A DNA stretch of 12,262 nt, from contig DDIE01000001.1 in assembly GCA_002338385.1 (NCBI GenBank), forward strand, positions 24,655 to 36,916. The letters run 5' to 3'. Each line of letters starts with the position of its first letter. Position 1 is the first letter of the stretch. Shown here piece after piece: positions 7,908 through 12,262 of this stretch. Made by a program: the position numbers and the translations under genes. This DNA is from Proteobacteria bacterium UBA1858. GTDB taxonomy: Bacteria > Pseudomonadota > Gammaproteobacteria > UBA4575. The notes below the pieces were generated by a model. The model saw only the letters and a program-made list of their open reading frames with translations, made no database searches and was not told the origin of the DNA.

Positions 7908-8894
7908 TTAGCTGTTATGCTCTTCAGATTGGTCATACGCGTCAATAATATGCTGAACCAGAGGATGACGCACCACATCTTTGGAATCAAAGTAATTGAA
8001 TTTGATCTTATCCACATCCTTGAGTATGTGCATGACATGGCGTAAACCTGAGGCATTGCGGTTTGGCAAATCAACCTGCGTGACATCACCTGTGACAACT
8101 GCTTTGGAACCAAAACCAATCCGCGTTAAGAACATTTTCATTTGGTCTTTGGTGGTATTTTGCGCCTCATCCATGATGACGAAAGAATCATTCAGCGTAC
8201 GTCCTCTCATATAGGCCAGAGGTGCAACCTCAATGACCGTCTTTTCGATCAACTTATTGACCCGCTCGAAACCCATCATTTCATACAAGGCGTCATACAT
8301 GGGACGTAAATAAGGATCGATTTTTTGACTTAAATCACCGGGTAGAAATCCCAATCTCTCACCCGCTTCCACTGCGGGTCGAACCAGCACCAAGCGTTGC
8401 ACAGATTCTGTATCCAGCGCAGCCACGGCGCAGGCGACTGCTAAATAGGTTTTGCCTGTACCGGCCGGGCCAATACCAAACGTCAGATCGTGATTCATGA
8501 CATCACGAATGTAAGCCGCCTGATTAGGTCCTCTAGGTTTGATTACTCCACGGCGCGTATTGAGTACGATATCCTTGAGCGCTTGTAATTCATCACTCGC
8601 CGTATGGTCAGTCATTTGGTTCACAGTGGAGTCTTGCAGTTGCAGGTGGATGCTTTCCTTAGACAGCTGTTCGGAACTGGTTTGTGCGTATAGCGAGTGC
8701 AGAATTTTGACCGTCGCCTCTGAACTAGCCGCATCACCCTCGACGGTAAATTCATTCCCGCGCCGATGTATTTCAACGGCCATGCGTGACTCGATTTGCT
8801 GCAGATGCTCGTCAAATGGCCCACACAAGTTGGCCAAACGTGGATTGTCATTAGGTTCTAACGCGACATTAAGTTTTAAGATTTGAGCGCTCAA
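7908..8894 (-). CDS. ybeZ: PhoH-like ATPase (YbeZ)
   Basis: This is a cytoplasmic PhoH-family P-loop ATPase, thought to act with YbeY in RNA or ribosome metabolism; its precise activity is not settled. The 328-residue protein has an N-terminal KH-like region (about 8-70, with LCGPFDEHL and EIHRRGNEF) and the PhoH ATPase domain (about 118-322). Walker A is GPAGTGKT at 142-149, Walker B is FVIMDEAQ at 238-245, and TGDVTQVDLP lies at 268-277. The start is TTG at 8894, 19 bases after the miaB stop. It is chosen because the conserved N-terminal sequence (residues 8-30) begins too early for the first internal ATG (residue 38), and no in-frame ATG or GTG lies between the miaB stop and this TTG. No strong Shine-Dalgarno sequence is seen. 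Translation may depend on coupling to miaB. Confidence 0.95.
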   Translation of the reverse strand: MSAQILKLNVALEPNDNPRLANLCGPFDEHLQQIESRMAVEIHRRGNEFTVEGDAASSEATVKILHSLYAQTSSEQLSKESIHLQLQDSTVNQMTDHTASDELQALKDIVLNTRRGVIKPRGPNQAAYIRDVMNHDLTFGIGPAGTGKTYLAVACAVAALDTESVQRLVLVRPAVEAGERLGFLPGDLSQKIDPYLRPMYDALYEMMGFERVNKLIEKTVIEVAPLAYMRGRTLNDSFVIMDEAQNTTKDQMKMFLTRIGFGSKAVVTGDVTQVDLPNRNASGLRHVMHILKDVDKIKFNYFDSKDVVRHPLVQHIIDAYDQSEEHNS

Positions 8895-8913
8895 GCAGGC
8901 AACATCCGGTTTG

Positions 8914-10239
8914 TCACGGTATCAATCGTCCTCTGAGCGAGTTCGGCAATGCTTCGGTGATCTCCACCTCAACAAGGTGTCCGATCAAGTCAGGCGAACC
9001 GGCAACATTAACGACTCGGTTATTTTCTGTACGCCCGGCAATTTCTTCAGCGCTTTTTTTAGACAAGCCATTGACCAAGATAGTCTGTCGGCTGCCCACC
9101 ATGGCCTGTGAAATCGCTCTTTCCATTTCTGTTATGCGCGTTTGCAACCGCTGCAGACGCGCTTTCTTGACGTGCATGGGCACCTCATCAGGCAAAGAAG
9201 CTGCCGGTGTCCCTGGGCGAGCACTGTAGATGAAGCTAAAAGAATGATCGAAGCCAACATCTTCTATCAACTGCATAGTGTGTTCAAAATCCTGTTCTGT
9301 CTCACCAGGAAAACCCACGATAAAATCTGATGACATACTAATATCAGGCCGATGTTGTCTGAGTTTACGTAGCTTGGATTTATACTCTAAGGCAGTATAG
9401 CCGCGTTTCATTGCCGCCAATATACGGTCGGAACCACTCTGGACGGGTAAGTGTAAGTGATTCACCAATTGAGGTATTTCCGCATAGGCGTCGATTAAAG
9501 CGTCACTAAATTCCAATGGATGTGAGGTGGTGTAGCGAATTCTTTCTATGCCATCGATTGTGGCAACATAATGTAACAGTAGTGTGAAGTTGCAGATCTC
9601 TCCATCATCCATCACACCATAATAACCATTCACATTTTGACCTAGCAGATTAACTTCGCACACACCTTGATCTGCCAACTGCATAATCTCGACTAGAACG
9701 TCATTCAACGGGCGACTTATTTCCTCACCACGCGTGTAAGGCACAACGCAGTAAGAACAGTATTTACTGCATCCCTCCATGATCGAAACAAAAGCAGACG
9801 GCCCCTCAACTCTAGGTGCCGGCAAGTTATCAAACTTCTCAATTTTAGGGAAAGAAATGTCTACCACTGCCCGGCCTTCAGCACGCGATTGGTCAATCAT
9901 CGCTGGCAAACGGTGTAAAGTTTGCGGACCAAAGACTACATCGACCTGTGGTGCGCGTTGCTTCAGTGCCTCGCCTTCCTGACTGGCCACACAACCACCG
10001 ACCGCAATCACCAGGTCGGGGTTTTTGTTCTTCAAATCACGCCATTGACCCAGTTGAGAGAACACTTTTTCTTGTGCTTTTTCGCGAATGGAACAGGTAT
10101 TCAACAACAACACATCCGCTTCTTCCGGATTATGGGTTTGTTGCATCCCTTTGACTTCGCCCAATACATCCACCATTTTGTCTGAGTCGTACTCATTCAT
10201 CTGGCAGCCCTGAGTCTTGATATATACTTTTTGTGTCAT
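8914..10239 (-). CDS. miaB: tRNA-2-methylthio-N6-dimethylallyladenosine synthase MiaB
   Basis: MiaB is a radical-SAM methylthiotransferase that converts i6A37 to ms2i6A37 in tRNAs reading UNN codons. The 441-residue protein has the three expected domains. The N-terminal UPF0004 domain (about 4-105) holds auxiliary-cluster cysteines Cys12, Cys49 and Cys83. The radical-SAM core (about 145-370) has Cys157, Cys161 and Cys164 in the CSKYCSYC motif, and a C-terminal TRAM domain spans about 375-440. The start is ATG at 10239 (MTQKVYIKTQGCQMN), which places the first cysteine where the family has it. An in-frame TTG at 10293 would add 18 residues with no family resemblance. It is the first gene of the minus-strand cluster, facing the ABC gene across a 175-base divergent region. 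Downstream phoH begins after 19 bases. Confidence 0.97.
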   Translation of the reverse strand: MTQKVYIKTQGCQMNEYDSDKMVDVLGEVKGMQQTHNPEEADVLLLNTCSIREKAQEKVFSQLGQWRDLKNKNPDLVIAVGGCVASQEGEALKQRAPQVDVVFGPQTLHRLPAMIDQSRAEGRAVVDISFPKIEKFDNLPAPRVEGPSAFVSIMEGCSKYCSYCVVPYTRGEEISRPLNDVLVEIMQLADQGVCEVNLLGQNVNGYYGVMDDGEICNFTLLLHYVATIDGIERIRYTTSHPLEFSDALIDAYAEIPQLVNHLHLPVQSGSDRILAAMKRGYTALEYKSKLRKLRQHRPDISMSSDFIVGFPGETEQDFEHTMQLIEDVGFDHSFSFIYSARPGTPAASLPDEVPMHVKKARLQRLQTRITEMERAISQAMVGSRQTILVNGLSKKSAEEIAGRTENNRVVNVAGSPDLIGHLVEVEITEALPNSLRGRLIP

Positions 10240-10414
10240 GTCGATATTGTAACTCGCTTTAAATACGATGGGGATACCCAGATACGGCAACAATGCAAGG
10301 GAATATAATGATTCTTCGTCAGTGTATAGATTAAGTGTTAATATTCCTAACCATCACTTACACAGGGAATATTGGGCAATTTGATGCTCCAACTCGCGCC
10401 CCCAAGCCAATCTA
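10240..10414. promoter_or_regulatory. Divergent intergenic region between miaB and the ABC exporter
   Basis: This 175-base gap should hold promoters for both the minus-strand cluster and the plus-strand ABC gene. On the plus strand there is a consensus -10 hexamer TATAAT at 10304-10309, about 105 bases before the ABC start, but the region 16-18 bases upstream has no good -35, so the promoter call is tentative. Two interleaved inverted repeats lie between it and the ABC start (listed separately). I could not pick a convincing sigma-70 pair for miaB. Confidence 0.45.
10332..10373. repeat. Two interleaved inverted repeats
   Basis: TAAGTG (10332-10337) pairs with CACTTA (10355-10360), and AATATTCC (10340-10347) pairs perfectly with GGAATATT (10366-10373). 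The arms alternate (A-B-A'-B'), so both stems together would give a pseudoknot-like topology in RNA, or two overlapping dyads in DNA. They lie in the putative leader of the ABC gene, downstream of the TATAAT at 10304. Binding by a regulator is possible but not shown; short AT-rich dyads also arise by chance. Confidence 0.4.
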
Positions 10415-12088
10415 ATGCAACTCTTCCAGTTTTTTTTCAGCGCCTATCCGAAACGTACCATTTTAGTCTTTATAGCGGTCACGATTGCCAGCGTGATCAC
10501 CGCGGCGACGCTGCTCGCACTGCCCGCATTATTGTTCAGTTTATTAGGCCGCGATAGTGCTAAAACACAATTCATCAATGAAGCATTAGTCTACCTGGGT
10601 ATACCTCCAAGCGCAGAAAATCTGATTATCTTCCTGCTGACCGGCATCATTCTGCAAAATATACTGTTGGCCAGTGCCAATATCTATGCTGGCTTTACCA
10701 CCGCCAAGATTGTAAAAGATCTGCGCATGCATTTGCTGAATGCCACTACCGCTTCTGAATGGAACTTCTTTATCAAGCAATCAAGTGGTGATTTTACCTC
10801 CTCACTGACCCAGGAGATTGAAAAAGCCGGTGATGGCTATGGCAACATGGTGCTGATAATGGCCACCTTTGCGCAGATCATTGCTTACTTGTCGGTCGCT
10901 TTTTTCCTTGCTTGGCAAATTGCTGTGGTGGCCATCGTCACCAGTCTAATCCTGAGTTATTTCTTTAATAAACTGATTCGTGCCAGTAGACAATATGGCC
11001 GTAACGAAGCTCAATTGGTACGTAATATTGTCTCCCAGATGAGCGACTCTTACCGCAGCATTAAACCACTCAAAGCCATGGCTCGCGAGCGATTTTCACA
11101 TGAAATCATCGCTAACTTCACACGTAAAATTAAACGATTGACGCGCAAGAACACGGTCGCGTCAGAGTTATTAGATGGCATGCAAGAAATTGTCCTGATG
11201 GCGACCGTGATATTGACTATATATTTTGCATTTAAATATTTAGAGCTGCCATTTGAATACTCCATTGTATTGGTGATTTTGTATCTGCGTTCGATGAAGT
11301 TATTCGGCAAATCACAAAAACAGCTACAGGCCTACGCCAATAACCAAGGCGCATTTGAAATGACTCAGGAGTTATTGGAACTGGCGCTGGCAAATAAAGA
11401 GCACCGGCCTGGGCATAAAAAACATGTGCTCAACGGCCACATAGAGCTCAAGAATATCAGCTTCAAACACGGCGATAATATTATTCTGAAAGACGCCTCA
11501 GCGACGTTTCATTATCGCAAACTCAACAGCATCATCGGGCCATCAGGACAGGGTAAAACGACTGTAGCTGACTTAATCTGCGGCCTATATCAGCCCAGCA
11601 ACGGACGCATATTGATCGATGGTATTAACCTGGAGAGGATGGACATACGCCATTGGCGTGGACAAATTGGCTATGTCACCCAAGAAAACACCTTGCTCAA
11701 TACCAACATCAAAAATAATGTCACACTGGGCGATCAGAGTTTCACAGATGAGGCGATATACCGCGCCTTAGAGCGCGCCCACTGCCGCGAATTCATAACA
11801 CCATTGCCCGACGGCATACACACTCAGGTCGGTGAAAATGGTAACTTTCTCTCTGGAGGGCAACGCCAACGCATCTTGATAGCGCGTGCTCTGGTACATT
11901 CTCCTAACCTACTCATCTTGGACGAGGCCACCAGCGCCTTGGATATGGAGACAGAGCAATCACTTAGCCATGTATTCAAAGAAATCAGTCGCGATACCAC
12001 GATTATTTCCATCTCACACCGACCCGCGATGATGGAGGTTTCAGATTATGTGTTGGCGATTGAAGAGAAAGTATTAATTCAGAAATAG
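10415..12088 (+). CDS. ABC exporter half-transporter (membrane domain fused to ATPase)
   Basis: This is a type I (MsbA-like) ABC exporter that would work as a dimer in the inner membrane. Residues 1-300 hold about six hydrophobic segments (near 15-44, 66-92, 145-165, 167-186, 257-275 and 280-292), joined by long cytoplasmic helical loops. The nucleotide-binding domain (about 343-555) is complete: Walker A GPSGQGKTT at 375-383, Q-loop Gln423, signature LSGGQ at 479-483, Walker B LLILDE at 499-504, D-loop SALD and switch His535. At 557 residues it is slightly shorter than MsbA (about 580). The substrate cannot be read from the sequence; lipid-linked glycans, lipids, peptides or drugs are all possible. 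The gene is on the opposite strand from everything else and has no visible partner. The ATG at 10415 has no clear Shine-Dalgarno sequence, but the first membrane segment begins soon after it, as expected. Confidence 0.92.
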   Translation: MQLFQFFFSAYPKRTILVFIAVTIASVITAATLLALPALLFSLLGRDSAKTQFINEALVYLGIPPSAENLIIFLLTGIILQNILLASANIYAGFTTAKIVKDLRMHLLNATTASEWNFFIKQSSGDFTSSLTQEIEKAGDGYGNMVLIMATFAQIIAYLSVAFFLAWQIAVVAIVTSLILSYFFNKLIRASRQYGRNEAQLVRNIVSQMSDSYRSIKPLKAMARERFSHEIIANFTRKIKRLTRKNTVASELLDGMQEIVLMATVILTIYFAFKYLELPFEYSIVLVILYLRSMKLFGKSQKQLQAYANNQGAFEMTQELLELALANKEHRPGHKKHVLNGHIELKNISFKHGDNIILKDASATFHYRKLNSIIGPSGQGKTTVADLICGLYQPSNGRILIDGINLERMDIRHWRGQIGYVTQENTLLNTNIKNNVTLGDQSFTDEAIYRALERAHCREFITPLPDGIHTQVGENGNFLSGGQRQRILIARALVHSPNLLILDEATSALDMETEQSLSHVFKEISRDTTIISISHRPAMMEVSDYVLAIEEKVLIQK

Positions 12089-12262
12089 TACTTTATACAA
12101 ACTGTAGATGTAATCATATTAGCCACCATGACAATATATTCTCATTTATGTCTTGAACTATATTCTTTGAAATTAATACCTATTAAACCGGCAACTCTAT
12201 GACGATCATGGAGTCTGTCGGTAATCCATATATGTGAGACTCCATAACGATAGTACCTTCTC
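12089..12262. other. AT-rich non-coding tail after the ABC gene
   Basis: No gene of convincing length starts or ends here. The first 100 bases are AT-rich and carry the octamer TATATTCT twice (12135-12142 and 12159-12166). No GC-rich stem followed by a T-run marks a terminator for the ABC gene. The last 70 bases hold the three-part repeat described separately. The region continues beyond the window, so a promoter or leader for an outside gene is possible. Confidence 0.5.
12194..12251. repeat. Three-part repeat with two mutually exclusive hairpins
   Basis: The segment ATGGAGTCT (12208-12216) can pair with either flank. On the left, ACTCTATGA (12194-12202) pairs with TCATGGAGT (12206-12214) over 9 positions, one of them a G-T wobble, leaving a 3-base loop. 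On the right, ATGGAGTCT pairs perfectly with AGACTCCAT (12237-12245) across a 20-base loop that contains the palindrome CATATATG (12227-12234). The outer units also form an imperfect direct repeat: ACTCTATGACGAT (12194-12206) and ACTCCATAACGAT (12239-12251) match at 11 of 13 positions. Because the middle arm cannot pair with both sides at once, the layout resembles a switch, a clustered operator or the end of a longer repeat. Confidence 0.5.

Noticed and set aside
10240..10293. 18-residue N-terminal extension of MiaB from a TTG at 10293
   Set aside because: The extension does not look like the family; the ATG at 10239 gives the usual MiaB N terminus and places Cys12 as expected.
10304..10309. 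TATAAT as a confident promoter
   Set aside because: The hexamer is perfect, but no acceptable -35 lies 16-18 bases upstream, so it is kept only as a tentative element within the intergenic region.
12135..12166. Direct repeat TATATTCT as a CRISPR-like or iteron array
   Set aside because: There are only two 8-base AT-rich copies, with no regular spacing to a third and no replication or cas genes nearby.

Overview
The window is a chromosomal segment of a Gram-negative bacterium, most likely a non-enteric gammaproteobacterium. The evidence is the gene order miaB–phoH(ybeZ)–ybeY–corC–lnt followed by leuS–lptE, which is the conserved gammaproteobacterial arrangement, together with an outer-membrane LPS assembly lipoprotein. 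Base composition is moderate (roughly mid-to-high 40s % GC by eye) and coding density is very high. I cannot assign a genus from the sequence alone.

Layout. From about 10239 down to base 7, nine genes lie head to tail on the minus strand. In transcription order they are miaB (tRNA methylthiolation), phoH/ybeZ (ATPase), ybeY (rRNA-processing endonuclease), corC (CBS-domain protein), lnt (apolipoprotein N-acyltransferase), manC/algA-type bifunctional mannose-1-phosphate guanylyltransferase/mannose-6-phosphate isomerase, an unrecognised 182-residue protein, leuS (leucyl-tRNA synthetase) and lptE. The lptE stop codon is only 6 bases from the window edge, so the expected next gene (usually holA) is outside. 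Gaps between the genes are 5–72 bases, so one or a few long operons are likely. The largest gap, before leuS, holds a hairpin and a palindrome.

A 175-base divergent region (10240–10414) separates miaB from a plus-strand gene for a complete ABC exporter half-transporter (six predicted membrane segments plus an ATPase with all motifs). The last 174 bases (12089–12262) are AT-rich and apparently non-coding. They hold a three-part repeat that could form two mutually exclusive hairpins.

How the genes fit together. One theme is translation and RNA quality (MiaB, YbeY, LeuRS, probably PhoH). The other is the cell envelope: Lnt finishes lipoproteins such as LptE, LptE helps insert LPS, ManC can make GDP-mannose for surface polysaccharide, and the ABC protein may export a lipid or glycan. 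The main departure from the textbook order is the insertion of manC and the unrecognised gene between lnt and leuS. I found no CRISPR array, phage, insertion sequence, tRNA or rRNA, and no strong evidence of a new defence or mobile system. This is mostly an ordinary core-genome region with a few points worth checking.
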